A stretch of 64,000 nt of DNA from Saccharothrix sp. ALI-22-I. GTDB lineage: Bacteria; Actinomycetota; Actinomycetes; Mycobacteriales; Pseudonocardiaceae. The notes under the pieces were generated by a model. It was not told where the DNA came from. It was given only the letters and a program-made list of their open reading frames with translations, and made no database searches. Every line of letters begins with the position of its first letter. Position 1 is the first letter of the stretch. The stretch is taken from contig NZ_MTQP01000069.1 of the NCBI RefSeq assembly GCF_001984175.1, positions 124,001 through 188,000 on the forward strand, in the 5' to 3' direction. The position numbers were made by a program, and so were the translations under genes. Positions 44,774 to 53,902 of this stretch are shown here, in pieces.

Positions 44774-46702
44774 TCAGTTGCGGCCCGGCGTGCACCAGTC
44801 GGTGGGGTGGCCGGGGCAGGCGGTCGCCGGAACTCGCCGCGGCGGCACGCTTTCCAGCGTCGGGACAACGGGTTCGAGGAGCCCGTCGGCGGAGAATGTC
44901 AGGCGGTCGATCGTGGTCTCGCGGTGCATGCCGTCGCCACCGGGGATGGCGAACCGGTGGTAGGCGATGTACCAGTCGTCGGTGCCCGGCACGCGCAGGA
45001 CCGAGTTGTGGCCGGTGCCGAGGATGCCCTGGCTCCGGTCCGCGCGCAGGACCACGCCCCGGTTGGTGAACGGGCCGAACGGGCTGGTCGCGGTCGCGTA
45101 GCCGACCCGGTAGTCCGCGCTGCGGGTGTCGTCGATCGAGTAGGTGAGGTGGTAGAGGCCCTGTCGCCGCACCATGAACAGTCCTTCGCGGAAGTCCGCG
45201 AGGCCGTCGATCTTGCGGACGGCGGCGGGGTCGAACGACACCATGTCGGCGTTCAGCGGCACGACGAACGCGCTGCCGTTGCCCCAGTACAGGTACGCCC
45301 GGCCGTCGTCGTCGGTGAACGCGGCCGGGTCGATGGCCTGTCCCCGCCCGTCCGGGTTGGCGGACACCAGCGGCTGACCCGAGTCGCGGAACGGTCCGGT
45401 CGGCGACTCCCCCACCGCCACGCCGATCTTGGCGTCGGCGCTGAAGTAGAAGTAGTACCGGCCGTCCCGCTCGGCGATGGTGGGCGCCCACGCGCGGCCG
45501 TCCGCCCACGAGACGTCCGGGCCGAGGTCGAGGATCACGCCCCGGTCGGCCCACGTGACGAGGTCCTTGGACGACCAGGCGCGGAACGTGGTCGAACCCC
45601 AGCCCGGGAAACCGTCCGAGGTGGCGTAGATGTAGTAGGTGTCGCCGAACACCGCGATGTTCGGGTCGGCGTTGTACCCGGGCAGCACGGGGCTGCGCAT
45701 CTCCCGCGCCACCACGGTCCACTCACGGGTCCGGCCGTTCGCCGAGGTGACCGTGTACTTCACCGGGCGGCGCAGATCGACCCGCCGGCCGCTGTCCGGC
45801 GTGACGGACGCACCGGGAGCCAGCCCGAGCACCGGGGCGAGCTTGTGCCGCCTGGTCCCCGGCTTGACGGGCAGGGTGATGGTGGACGAATCGGGGTCGA
45901 TGACGGCGGGCACGGCCAGTTCGGGCAGGTCGACCGACCGGATCACGGTGCCGTTGTGGGACAGCGACGCGATCTCGTCACCGGACAGGGCGCGGTCGTA
46001 GAGCCGGACATCGCGCATCCGGCCCTTGAAGTGGCGGTCGGCGTTGTAGAGCGACCGGCCGAGGTAGTTGGCTGTCGTGTGGCCGGCGCCGATCTCACCC
46101 GGCTTGAGCGTGACGCCGGTGTTGCGGGCGACTTCGACACCGTCGAGGTACAGCACACCCGTCGAGTCACCGACCGTGAGCACGAGGTTGTGCCACGTGC
46201 CCCGGCCGACGCCGCGACCGGCGGCCACCTGCTGTTCGGTGGTCCAGTCACCGGGCGCGAGCGCCGCACGCAGCCCTTCGCCGGCCGTGCCGCCCGTGGC
46301 GAACAGGTAGCCGTCGCCGTCGCCGTTCGCACCGGTGTTGCCGAAGCCGTACAGGAAGTACGGCGTCGGCTGTGCGGGGTCGATCAGGACGTCCACGCTG
46401 ACCGTCGTGGCGTCCAACCCGGCGAGCAGGTCGTCCGGCAGGTCCACGTGGCCGTCGGTGCCGCCGAACTCCAGCGTGCCGTCGGCCCAGCGGGCGTCGC
46501 CCACCAAGGTCCCGTCGTGGCCGTGCCCGGTGACGTCGGCGGCCACGGTCCCCGACGACGCGTCGAGCGGCCAGTGCGCGACCAGGCCGGTGTCGGGCGC
46601 ACCGGCTGCGGGCACGGTCGGGGCGAGGACGAGCGCCAGGGCCAAGGTGGTGATGAGTGATCGACGAGGAAGTGAGCGCGCGGTTCGTCGTCCGTAGGGC
46701 AT
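44774..46702 (-). CDS. Secreted LamG-GH43 glycosidase
   Basis: This 642-residue secreted protein has a signal peptide (1-35), a LamG/concanavalin-like domain (about 38-250; VAHWPLDASSGTVAADVTGH), a linker beta-sandwich (about 250-335) and a GH43 propeller (about 337-620). The catalytic residues are the base Asp in PGYNADPNIAVFGDTYYIYA, the pKa-modulating Asp in AIDPAAFTDDDGRAYLYWGN and the acid Glu in DFREGLFMV. The likely substrate is an arabinan or galactan branch; related propellers include exo-1,3-galactanases and arabinofuranosidases. It leads the two-gene unit with GH30 and has its own operator-like site at 46746-46756. The ATG at 46702 is chosen because the signal peptide follows. Confidence 0.88.
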   Translation of the reverse strand: MPYGRRTARSLPRRSLITTLALALVLAPTVPAAGAPDTGLVAHWPLDASSGTVAADVTGHGHDGTLVGDARWADGTLEFGGTDGHVDLPDDLLAGLDATTVSVDVLIDPAQPTPYFLYGFGNTGANGDGDGYLFATGGTAGEGLRAALAPGDWTTEQQVAAGRGVGRGTWHNLVLTVGDSTGVLYLDGVEVARNTGVTLKPGEIGAGHTTANYLGRSLYNADRHFKGRMRDVRLYDRALSGDEIASLSHNGTVIRSVDLPELAVPAVIDPDSSTITLPVKPGTRRHKLAPVLGLAPGASVTPDSGRRVDLRRPVKYTVTSANGRTREWTVVAREMRSPVLPGYNADPNIAVFGDTYYIYATSDGFPGWGSTTFRAWSSKDLVTWADRGVILDLGPDVSWADGRAWAPTIAERDGRYYFYFSADAKIGVAVGESPTGPFRDSGQPLVSANPDGRGQAIDPAAFTDDDGRAYLYWGNGSAFVVPLNADMVSFDPAAVRKIDGLADFREGLFMVRRQGLYHLTYSIDDTRSADYRVGYATATSPFGPFTNRGVVLRADRSQGILGTGHNSVLRVPGTDDWYIAYHRFAIPGGDGMHRETTIDRLTFSADGLLEPVVPTLESVPPRRVPATACPGHPTDWCTPGRN

Positions 46703-46745
46703 CGTTGTCCCATCCGAAGGTCGGGCGGCGGCGGGGCTGGCATAC

Positions 46746-46756
46746 GGAAAGCGCTT
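46746..46756 (-). promoter_or_regulatory. LacI-type operator core upstream of GH43-GH30
   Basis: GGAAAGCGCTT (plus-strand reading) carries the palindrome AAGCGCTT at 46749-46756. It lies 44 bp before the GH43 start, within the leader between a terminator and the gene, and is identical over 11 bases to the minus-strand site at 25705-25715. Confidence 0.65.
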
Positions 46757-46775
46757 ACCACGCTGGCAGGGTCGG

Positions 46776-46797
46776 GGGCGAGCGGTTGTGCTCGCCC
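46776..46797 (-). terminator. Hairpin terminator of ABC operon 2
   Basis: GGGCGAGC and GCTCGCCC form an 8-bp stem with loop GGTTGT, starting 6 bp past the YesL stop on the minus strand and followed by an A-rich plus-strand stretch. It separates the importer operon from the GH43-GH30 unit. Confidence 0.7.
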
Positions 46798-46803
46798 TTC
46801 GGA

Positions 46804-47493
46804 CTACCGCTCCGACAGCGGCGCGACGATCGCGCGCGTGTTGCCGAACACGACGTAGAGCAACGGAGCGCAGGCCACGAGCAGGCCCGCGACCGGCTGG
46901 AGCAGGACCGCCGCGACGGCGAGCCCCAACACGGCCGCGTTCGCCACGGCCAGGTACCAGCGGCGCGCCACCAGGCACAGGCACGGCCAGACCAGGCCCC
47001 GCAGCCGGGCTGTCCCTGAGTCCGATGCCGTCGCCGTCGCGGCGACCAGGATCACCGCGACCACCGTCGCCACGACCAGCACGGCCGCCGTGACGAAGAA
47101 CGGCGCCACCGCCGGCCCCCACGCGGTGCGGGACACGACGACCGCGTCCAGCCCCAGCACGACCAGCACGGCCGCGCCGGCGAACCACACCGCCAACGCC
47201 CGCCCGAACGCCCGCCGGTAGGCCGTCACGAACGGCCGCCAGACCACCCGCTCGTCCAACGCCGCGAAACAGCCGAACACCCCCGCCAACGCCGGCGCGC
47301 AGAACCCCGACAGCACGACGAAGAACGGCCACGACGCGAACGGATCGCGCACGATCACCAGCGCCAGCAACAACGGGGCGCAGCTCACCGCGAGCAGCAC
47401 GTTGGACATCAGGCCGACGTACACCATCCCGAAGACCTTTTCGTAGGTCTCCTGCGAGGCAGGGCGCAGCAGCCGCGCCGCCACCCCGCTCAC
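46804..47493 (-). CDS. YesL-family (DUF624) membrane protein
   Basis: This 229-residue protein has five or six membrane helices and the DUF624 opening YEKVFGMVYVGLMSNVLLAV, with helix breaks near DERVVWRPFVTAYRRAF. DUF624 proteins are regularly linked to family 1 sugar ABC importers of plant-polysaccharide loci (YesL beside the rhamnogalacturonan system in Bacillus) and are thought to be accessory to transport; no activity is proven. It starts at a GTG that overlaps the MalG-type stop by 4 bp and is the last gene before a terminator. Its presence supports a pectin-type substrate for system 2. Confidence 0.85.
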   Translation of the reverse strand: MSGVAARLLRPASQETYEKVFGMVYVGLMSNVLLAVSCAPLLLALVIVRDPFASWPFFVVLSGFCAPALAGVFGCFAALDERVVWRPFVTAYRRAFGRALAVWFAGAAVLVVLGLDAVVVSRTAWGPAVAPFFVTAAVLVVATVVAVILVAATATASDSGTARLRGLVWPCLCLVARRWYLAVANAAVLGLAVAAVLLQPVAGLLVACAPLLYVVFGNTRAIVAPLSER

Positions 47494-48389
47494 CCCTTCA
47501 TCCCGCTCGTCGCAATGCCCTGGATGAAGTACCGCTGCCCCAGCAGGAACACCGCGAGGATCGGCACCACCGACACCACCGCACCGGTCATGATCATGGC
47601 GAACTCCGCGTCGTACTGGCCCACGAACGAGCGGATGCCCAGCTGGACGGTCCACAACTCGTTGCTGGTCAGGTAGATGAACGGCCCCATGTAGTCGTTC
47701 CACGTGTTGACGAACGTCAGCAGCGCCAGGCTGGCCAGCGCCGGCTTCGACAGCGGCAGGATGATCCGCCAGTAAATCCCGTACTCGCTCAGCCCGTCCA
47801 TGCGCGCCGCCTCGCACAGCTCGTCCGGGATCGTCATGTAGAACTGCCGCATCAGGAACACGCCGAACGCGCCGAACGCCTGCAACAGGATGATCGACCA
47901 GTACGTGTTGGTCAGCTCCGCCTTCTGCATCATGATGTACTGCGGCACCATGTACGCCTGCCACGGCACGGCGATCGTGGCGATGTAGGCCACGAACAGC
48001 GCGTCCCGGCCGGGGAACCGCACCTTGGCGAACCCGTAGGCGGCGAAGCTGCCGGTCAGCAGCTGCAGCAGGGTGATCGTCACCGCCAGGAACGCCGAGT
48101 TGCCCAGGTAGGCGGCCATCGGGATGCGGTCCCAGACGTCCACGAAGTTCGACCAGCGGAACTCCTCGGGAATCCACTGGATCGGCACGGTGAGCACCTC
48201 GTTGTCGCGCTTGAGCGACGACGACAGCATCCACACGAACGGCACGAGCACGAGCGCCGCCACCACGATCAGGGAAGCGTAGGTCACCACCGGCCGGATG
48301 AACCGCGACCCACGCGGACGCGACTTCGTCACGGGCGGCGGCTCGACCGGGGGCGGGGTCGGCGCCGGGGCGGTGCGCATGGCGGTCAT
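47490..48389 (-). CDS. ABC sugar permease, MalG type (system 2)
   Basis: This 299-residue permease has a Pro-rich cytoplasmic head (PAPTPPPVEPPPVTKSRPRG), six membrane helices and the EAA loop LCEAARMDGLSEYGIYWRII. It starts at an ATG sharing one base with the MalF-type stop (TGATG). It forms the second half of the importer channel. An open frame extends upstream to 49229 but only reflects GC bias in the MalF gene. Confidence 0.92.
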   Translation of the reverse strand: MTAMRTAPAPTPPPVEPPPVTKSRPRGSRFIRPVVTYASLIVVAALVLVPFVWMLSSSLKRDNEVLTVPIQWIPEEFRWSNFVDVWDRIPMAAYLGNSAFLAVTITLLQLLTGSFAAYGFAKVRFPGRDALFVAYIATIAVPWQAYMVPQYIMMQKAELTNTYWSIILLQAFGAFGVFLMRQFYMTIPDELCEAARMDGLSEYGIYWRIILPLSKPALASLALLTFVNTWNDYMGPFIYLTSNELWTVQLGIRSFVGQYDAEFAMIMTGAVVSVVPILAVFLLGQRYFIQGIATSGMKG

Positions 48390-49318
48390 CAGCGGTTCCT
48401 CCGCTCGTTGAGGCGGAACTGGACGACGGTCACGGACAGCACGATGACGAACAGCACGAGCGCGACCGCCGACGAGTAGCCGAAGTTGCCCTCCACGATG
48501 CCCTCCCGGTACACGAGCTGGGAGAGCACCAGCGTGCTGCGACCCGGCCCGCCCTCGGTCATCACCTGGATCAGGTCGAGGATCTTGAAACTCTGGATCG
48601 TCAACATGACCAGCACGAAGAACGTGGTCGGCCGCAGGCACGGCAGCGTGATGTGCCAGAACCGGTGCCACGCGTTCGCGCCGTCCATCCGCGCGGCCTC
48701 GTAGTACTCCCCGGGGATCGACTGCAGGCCCGCGAGGTAGAGCACCATGTAGTACCCCATGTCCCGCCACACGCTGGTGAGGATCACCGCGGGCATCGCC
48801 CAGTCGGTGCTCGACAACCAGCCCGGCAGGTCGCTGACGCCGACCGCCGCCAGGAACTGGTTGACCGGCCCCGCCGTGGGGTTGAACAGCATCCGCCACA
48901 CCACGGCCACCGCGACCAGCGACGTGACGTAGGGGAAGAAGGCCGCGGTGCGGAAGAACCCCACACCGCGGATCTTCCCGTTGAGCACGATCGCCAGCGC
49001 GAGTGCGGCGACCAGCGTGAGCGGGATGTGCCCCGCCGCGTAGTACAGCGTGTTGCCCAGCGCGACGCGGAAGTTCTCGTCTTCCAGCATCTGGGTGAAG
49101 TTGTCCAGGCCGACCCATTCCGGCGGCCGGTAGGAGTCCCATTCCAGGAACGCCAGGGCGAACGCCGCGATCACCGGCACGAGGGTGAACAGGGCGAACC
49201 CGACGAAGTTCGGGAGGATGAAGCTCCACCCGATGAGGGTGTTGCGTCGTGTCCGGCGCTTCTGAGCCGAGCCGCGGGGTGGTGCTCCCCGCGGCGCCTC
49301 GGTTACTGCGTTGGCCAT
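48389..49318 (-). CDS. ABC sugar permease, MalF type (system 2)
   Basis: This 309-residue permease has a basic N-terminus (SAQKRRTRRNTLIGW), six helices and the EAA loop YYEAARMDGANAWHRFWHIT. The MalG-type gene follows with a one-base overlap and the binding-protein gene precedes it by about 50 bp. No dedicated ATPase lies nearby, as for system 1. Confidence 0.92.
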   Translation of the reverse strand: MANAVTEAPRGAPPRGSAQKRRTRRNTLIGWSFILPNFVGFALFTLVPVIAAFALAFLEWDSYRPPEWVGLDNFTQMLEDENFRVALGNTLYYAAGHIPLTLVAALALAIVLNGKIRGVGFFRTAAFFPYVTSLVAVAVVWRMLFNPTAGPVNQFLAAVGVSDLPGWLSSTDWAMPAVILTSVWRDMGYYMVLYLAGLQSIPGEYYEAARMDGANAWHRFWHITLPCLRPTTFFVLVMLTIQSFKILDLIQVMTEGGPGRSTLVLSQLVYREGIVEGNFGYSSAVALVLFVIVLSVTVVQFRLNERRNR

Positions 49319-49371
49319 GCTCGTCCTCGTGCTGGTGTCGGCGGTGCTCGTTGCTCGACGTGGAGCCGGTG

Positions 49372-50661
49372 CTAGTCGAGGACCTTCTTCACGCGGTCGC
49401 GCATGGACTTGATGCCGTCCTCGACCGACTTCTCACCCACCATGATCAGTTCGTGCTCCTCCCTGAGGATCGTGTCCACGTCGGAGGTGTGCTCGCTGAC
49501 CGGCATCTCCAGGGCGGTGGTGTCGGGCGCGAGGGACTTCACCGCCAGCTCGTCGCGGGGCATGCCCTCCAGCGCCGCGTACGCCTCGGTGATCTCGGGG
49601 CTCTGCAACGACGGCACGACGCCGACCTTCGTGATCGCCTTCGCGCCGTCCATGCCCGCCGCGAACTCCACGAACTTCTTCGCGGTGGCCGCGTGCTTGG
49701 CCTTCTTGTTCACCGCGAACGCGGTCGGCGAGCCGAACGTGGTGATGCCCGAGGCGCCGGGACGCTGCGGCATGGGCGCGATGCCCCAGTCGACGGCGGT
49801 CTTGCCCTCGGCCTTGTTCTTCAGGACGCCCGCCACGTACCAGGTGCCCATCGGCATCATCGCGGTCTTCTCGGTCTCGAACATGGTGCGGTAGCTGGCC
49901 TGCTTGGCGCTGCCGAAGTCGAGCGTGGCACCGGCCTGCTGCAGGTCGAGCGCCATCTTGTACTGGTCGGCGAAGAACTCGAAGTCACCGGTGATCTGGT
50001 CGCTGTCGGTCTGCGCCGCCGAGATGGCCTGGATGACCGAGCGCCACGTGTGGTGGTAGGTGCCGTACACCTTCTGCTCGCCCTCACCCTTGGTGAGCTT
50101 CTTGGCGACGTCCGCGTACTGGTCCCAGGTCAGGTTCTCCGGGTAGGCGATGCCCGCCGCGTCGAACAGCTTCTTGTTGTAGTACAGCACCCAGTAGTCG
50201 TTGCGGTACGGCAGCGCGAAGTACTTGCCCTCCACGTCGAACGCGTCGAGACCGGCGAGCTTGGCGTCGCCCTTGGCCTGCACCAGGTCGGTGACCTCGG
50301 CGAGCTGGCCGCGACTGGCGTAGCGGGAGTAGTCGGTGACGTTCTTCATGGTGATCACGTCGGTGGTGTCACCGCCCGCGAGCATCGTGGTGACCTTCGC
50401 CGGGTAGTCCTCGGCGAGGATGTCGACCGGCTCCACCGTCACGTCGGGGTTGGCCGCCTCGAAGGCGTCGAACACCGCCTGGAACTCCGGCGTCGCCGCC
50501 AGGTTCCAGACCGACACGGTCAGCGTGACCGGTCCGGTCTCGTCCGCGGCGCCGCCCGAGCCACAGCCCGCCGTCACCAGTGCCACCGCGGTGAGCGCGA
50601 CCAGCGCCTTGCGGACCCGGCCCCGTCGCCCGCCCTCGCGAGGCTTGTTCGGAGTCACCAT
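49372..50661 (-). CDS. ABC sugar-binding lipoprotein (system 2)
   Basis: This 429-residue family 1 solute-binding protein has a Sec lipoprotein signal (KALVALTAVALVTAGCG, lipobox Cys near residue 33) and the expected two-lobe fold (TLTVSVWNLAATPEFQAVFD, GDTTDVITMKN, YFALPYRNDYWVLYYNKKL). It captures an oligosaccharide for the two permeases. The DUF2264 gene ends 26 bp before it in the same operon, and the heparinase-like gene starts beyond the divergent promoter, suggesting an acidic or unsaturated-uronyl oligosaccharide. Confidence 0.92.
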   Translation of the reverse strand: MVTPNKPREGGRRGRVRKALVALTAVALVTAGCGSGGAADETGPVTLTVSVWNLAATPEFQAVFDAFEAANPDVTVEPVDILAEDYPAKVTTMLAGGDTTDVITMKNVTDYSRYASRGQLAEVTDLVQAKGDAKLAGLDAFDVEGKYFALPYRNDYWVLYYNKKLFDAAGIAYPENLTWDQYADVAKKLTKGEGEQKVYGTYHHTWRSVIQAISAAQTDSDQITGDFEFFADQYKMALDLQQAGATLDFGSAKQASYRTMFETEKTAMMPMGTWYVAGVLKNKAEGKTAVDWGIAPMPQRPGASGITTFGSPTAFAVNKKAKHAATAKKFVEFAAGMDGAKAITKVGVVPSLQSPEITEAYAALEGMPRDELAVKSLAPDTTALEMPVSEHTSDVDTILREEHELIMVGEKSVEDGIKSMRDRVKKVLD

Positions 50662-50687
50662 TGATCCCGTCTCCTTCCAACTACCGT

Positions 50688-52823
50688 TCAGTCGTGGTGC
50701 GGCAGGTCCGCCGCGGTCGAGCTACCGTCCGGCCAACGAACCACCACTAGGCGGGCCGCCTCGTCCAGCACGATCTCCGGGACGCCGTCGGGCAGACTGC
50801 CCGCGCCCAGTCCGATGGCCACGGCAGTCCACCTGCCGGGCGTCACCTCTCCCGCCGCCCACGGGGTGGCGCTGTGCGCGCCCAACGGGCTCGCGGCATC
50901 CTCCGTGTCGACCCCGACCCGGCCCAACCCGGGTCCGGCCACGAGAGTCGAACGCAAGTTCCCGGACCGCACCTCGACCCGACCCGACTCCCGCAGCACG
51001 GCCGGCCCGTCACCGGCCAACGGCCAACCGCCGATCCGCAGCGCGGTCACCTCACGCAGGGGGTCCGGCGGCGACGGCTCCACAGGGGTACTCGCCAACG
51101 CGGTCGCCGCACCGAAGGCATCCGGCGGCGACGGCTTCGCAGGGGTACTCGCCAAGGGGACCCCTGCTTTTATCCTGCCAGTGGCGTCCGACAAATCCGG
51201 GCCGTCAGCGGCCGGTTGTGGATAACTCAGCGAGTCGGCCAACGGGTCGGGCGGGGCGTCGGGCAGTGGGTCGGGTAGGGCGTCCACCCGCACGCACCGC
51301 ACCTCCCAGGGCCCGCGCAGCACCGACAGGGTGGTGACCACGGCGACGTCCCGCGCCACGCCTTGGCGTCCGGACCCGTGGTCGCGTTGGCCGGGTTCCG
51401 GGTCGAGCCAGTGGACGCGGGCCGCCGACGCGCCGACCACGGCGTCCCCGATCTGCTCGACGGACAGCGTCCGCATGCCCGCGCGATGCGTGGCCGTGCC
51501 CGCCGCGTCCAGCAGGACCACCGACTGGTCCAGGGGCGACGTCCACGCCCGTTCCGACAGCAGCGGTGCCGTGGCGGTCGAGTACCCGAGGCGCGTGTAG
51601 AGCGGGGAGTCGCCGACCGGCGCGCCGACGACCGCGTGGTCGGTGCCGTGGTTGACGACCCGCACGAGACCGTCCGCGCGCGTGGCCGAGACGAGCCAGC
51701 CGGGCGGGGAAGCGATCCACGTGTTGTCGTCCCGCTCCACGGGCAGCGGTTCCTCGACCGCCGCCCACACGGAATGGTCGGCCGGGAGCGCCAGACCGAG
51801 CATGCCCTTCGCGGCCCAGTACGGCGACGACGGCCCCGAGTAGCTCTGCGCCAACGGACGCCACTCGTCGTACCAACCGAGGGTCAGCAGACCGCGTTCG
51901 TCCGGTGCCCCCCGGTCGGCGAAGTGCGACACCACCCCGGAGGCGGCACGGCGCAGCAGGCCCGGCGCGGTCGAGTCGACGCCCGCGATCGCGCCCGCCC
52001 ACAGCGGCGCGGCTGCCGCGAACCGGTAGGCCAGGCTGCGGCCCTGCACCAGTGGTGCGCCGTCGGCGCCGATGAGGCGCACGTAGTCCACGAGGAAGCG
52101 GTCGAGCCTGCCGACGTCGAGGGCCGTCCGGTCGCCGGCGAGGTCCGCCGCGCCCCGCATCCGTGCCCAGAGCACCGGGTAGAGGTGCAGCGCCCAGCCG
52201 CAGTAGTGGTCGAACGAGCGCTCGTCGCCGTCGGCGAACCAGCCGTCACCCCGGTAGAACGAATCGTGCGCGGCCAGGTCGGACTCGATGTCCTCGGCCC
52301 GCCACGGTCCGCCGACCGACCGCAGGAACGTCTCCACCACGATCCGGAACCACACCCAGTTGCACCGGGGGTAGGTGTCGTCGCCGACCACGGCGGAGAG
52401 GTAGTCGACCACGCGGTCGCGCACGGAGTCGGTCAGCCGGTCCCACAGCCAGGGCCGGGTCAGGTCCAGGATCAGCGCGATCGAGGCGGCCTCGACCTTG
52501 GCCTGCGCGTGCTCCTCCGGACGTGGCCAGCGTTCGTCCGAGGTCGGGTCGGTGCCCGCGTCGAGACCCTGCGCGTACCACTCGGCCAACCCGAGCGGGT
52601 CGCGGCCGTTCTCGCCCGCGAGCCGGAAACCGGCGAGCAGGAACGTGCGGGCGAACCCCTCCAGCCCGTCGACGGCGGTGCCGTAGCCGCCGGGCGCGCC
52701 GGGCGGTGTGATGCGGGCGTGCTTCGGTGACGCGTACGGGCGGACGTCGAGCAGCATCCGGTCGGCGAGCGCGGCCCACCGGTCACGGGTCCAGCCGGTG
52801 ATCGGCGACAGCCCGGCGTTCAC
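50688..52823 (-). CDS. DUF2264 family protein, putative glycoside hydrolase
   Basis: This 711-residue cytosolic protein has an N-terminal (alpha/alpha)-barrel-like domain (residues about 1-400; GLEGFARTFLLAGFRL, RCNWVWFRIVVETFLRSVGG, SFDHYCGWALHLYPVLWARM) and a C-terminal beta-sandwich. This is the DUF2264 plan. Members sit in loci for rhamnogalacturonan or gum-type glycans and some are regarded as uronic-acid-specific glycosidases; the catalytic residues here are not proven. A GTG at 52823 overlaps the dehydrogenase stop (GTGA). A 57-bp in-frame duplication (51064-51155) adds a Pro/Ser-rich loop to the sandwich. A longer frame from 53543 is a GC artefact. Confidence 0.8.
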   Translation of the reverse strand: MNAGLSPITGWTRDRWAALADRMLLDVRPYASPKHARITPPGAPGGYGTAVDGLEGFARTFLLAGFRLAGENGRDPLGLAEWYAQGLDAGTDPTSDERWPRPEEHAQAKVEAASIALILDLTRPWLWDRLTDSVRDRVVDYLSAVVGDDTYPRCNWVWFRIVVETFLRSVGGPWRAEDIESDLAAHDSFYRGDGWFADGDERSFDHYCGWALHLYPVLWARMRGAADLAGDRTALDVGRLDRFLVDYVRLIGADGAPLVQGRSLAYRFAAAAPLWAGAIAGVDSTAPGLLRRAASGVVSHFADRGAPDERGLLTLGWYDEWRPLAQSYSGPSSPYWAAKGMLGLALPADHSVWAAVEEPLPVERDDNTWIASPPGWLVSATRADGLVRVVNHGTDHAVVGAPVGDSPLYTRLGYSTATAPLLSERAWTSPLDQSVVLLDAAGTATHRAGMRTLSVEQIGDAVVGASAARVHWLDPEPGQRDHGSGRQGVARDVAVVTTLSVLRGPWEVRCVRVDALPDPLPDAPPDPLADSLSYPQPAADGPDLSDATGRIKAGVPLASTPAKPSPPDAFGAATALASTPVEPSPPDPLREVTALRIGGWPLAGDGPAVLRESGRVEVRSGNLRSTLVAGPGLGRVGVDTEDAASPLGAHSATPWAAGEVTPGRWTAVAIGLGAGSLPDGVPEIVLDEAARLVVVRWPDGSSTAADLPHHD
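51064..51155. repeat. In-frame 57-bp duplication inside the DUF2264 gene
   Basis: A segment beginning TCCGGCGGCGACGGCT and ending GGGGTACTCGCCAA occurs at 51064 and again at 51121 with few differences. It encodes repeated LASTP.(K/E)PSPPD segments in a loop of the C-terminal domain and preserves the frame. Confidence 0.75.
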
Positions 52824-53839
52824 GCGCTCATCCCGAGGGTGTCCGGTGTGACGGCGGCGCGCGGCGGACGACCGGACAGGTAGCGCTCCACCTCGTCGAT
52901 CGCGCTGTCGCTCATCCGCCGGGTCTCCGAGCCGAGCGAGCCCGCGATGTGCGGGGTGATCATCACGTTGGGCAGGTCGTAGAGGATCGAGTCGGCGGGC
53001 AGTGGTTCCGGGTCGGTGACGTCGAGCATCGCGTCCAGCCGGCCGGTGGCGCACTCCCGTTCGAGGGCCGCGGTGTCCACGACGGCGCCGCGCGCGGTGT
53101 TCACGACCGTCGCACCGTCGCGCAGCAGCGCCAGCTCGGCGGCTCCGATCAGGTGGCGGGTGGAGCCCAGCGCGGGCACGTGCAGCGTGAGCACGTCGCT
53201 GGCCCGCAGCAGCTCGGGCAGCTCGACCAGCCGCGCCCCGGCCGCCGCCACCCGCGCCGGGTCCGCGTACGGGTCGGAGACCAGGACGGTCACGTCGAGC
53301 GTGCGCAGCCGGTCGACCACCCGGCGGCCGACGCGGGAGAAGCCGACGACGCCGATCGTGCGGTCCCGGTTGGTCAGTTCGCCGCGTTGCGACACGTAGG
53401 ACCAGTCGTCGCGGTGCTTGCGGGCGTCCTGCGCGAGGAACGGCGCCTTCTTGCCGGCGAAGACGATCGCGGCGAGGGTGAACTCGGCGACCGGGATGGC
53501 GTTCTCGTCGGCCGCGTTGGTGACGAGCAGCTGCCGCCGCCACACCTCGTCGGTGATCAGGGGCCGGACGGTGCCCGCGCAGTGGAAGATCGCGCGGAGG
53601 CGGGGTGCCGCGGCGAGGCGCTCGGCGGTCAGTGGCGGGCAGCCCCAGGAGGTCAGCAGGAAGTCCACGTCGTGCAGCCTGCGCCGCACGGCGGGCGAGT
53701 CGAGCTCGTCGGTCGAGATCGGGTCGGCCAAGCCGACGAGCCGGTCGAGCCGGTCCAACTGCGCCTGCTGGAACTGGACCTCGAAGTGGGCCGGTTCCAT
53801 GACCAGTAACGCCTGAGGTCGTCGTTGTCCCTCGGTCAC
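52820..53839 (-). CDS. D-isomer-specific 2-hydroxyacid dehydrogenase family protein
   Basis: This 339-residue cytosolic NAD(P)-dependent oxidoreductase has the catalytic Arg in VVNTARGAVVD, Glu in DVTDPEPLP and His in NVMITPHIAGSLG. The nucleotide-binding loop reads IGVVGFSRVGRRVV, where Ser replaces the second Gly of G-x-G-x-x-G, a variation seen in an actinobacterial subgroup. It may reduce or oxidise a 2-keto or hydroxy acid formed from the imported uronate. A GTG at 53839 with AAAGGA ahead is the start; the frame continues to 53905 through the divergent promoter. It opens ABC operon 2. Confidence 0.87.
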   Translation of the reverse strand: MTEGQRRPQALLVMEPAHFEVQFQQAQLDRLDRLVGLADPISTDELDSPAVRRRLHDVDFLLTSWGCPPLTAERLAAAPRLRAIFHCAGTVRPLITDEVWRRQLLVTNAADENAIPVAEFTLAAIVFAGKKAPFLAQDARKHRDDWSYVSQRGELTNRDRTIGVVGFSRVGRRVVDRLRTLDVTVLVSDPYADPARVAAAGARLVELPELLRASDVLTLHVPALGSTRHLIGAAELALLRDGATVVNTARGAVVDTAALERECATGRLDAMLDVTDPEPLPADSILYDLPNVMITPHIAGSLGSETRRMSDSAIDEVERYLSGRPPRAAVTPDTLGMSA

Positions 53840-53902
53840 GCGGAGTCCTTTGTGGGCCGGAACACTCGAACAGTGGGCCGAATCATGTGTGATCAAATTT
53901 TT

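Noticed and set aside
44774..47332. Apparent 852-residue extension of the GH43 protein
   Set aside because: The extension crosses a terminator and the YesL gene in the wrong frame, while a signal peptide begins at 46702.
47490..49229. Apparent long MalG-type protein with an N-terminal domain
   Set aside because: The extra part is off-frame to the MalF-type gene; the real start shares one base with its stop.
50688..53543. Apparent 951-residue fusion of DUF2264 with an upstream domain
   Set aside because: The upstream part is the off-frame shadow of the dehydrogenase gene. A GTGA overlap at 52820-52823 shows two separate genes.
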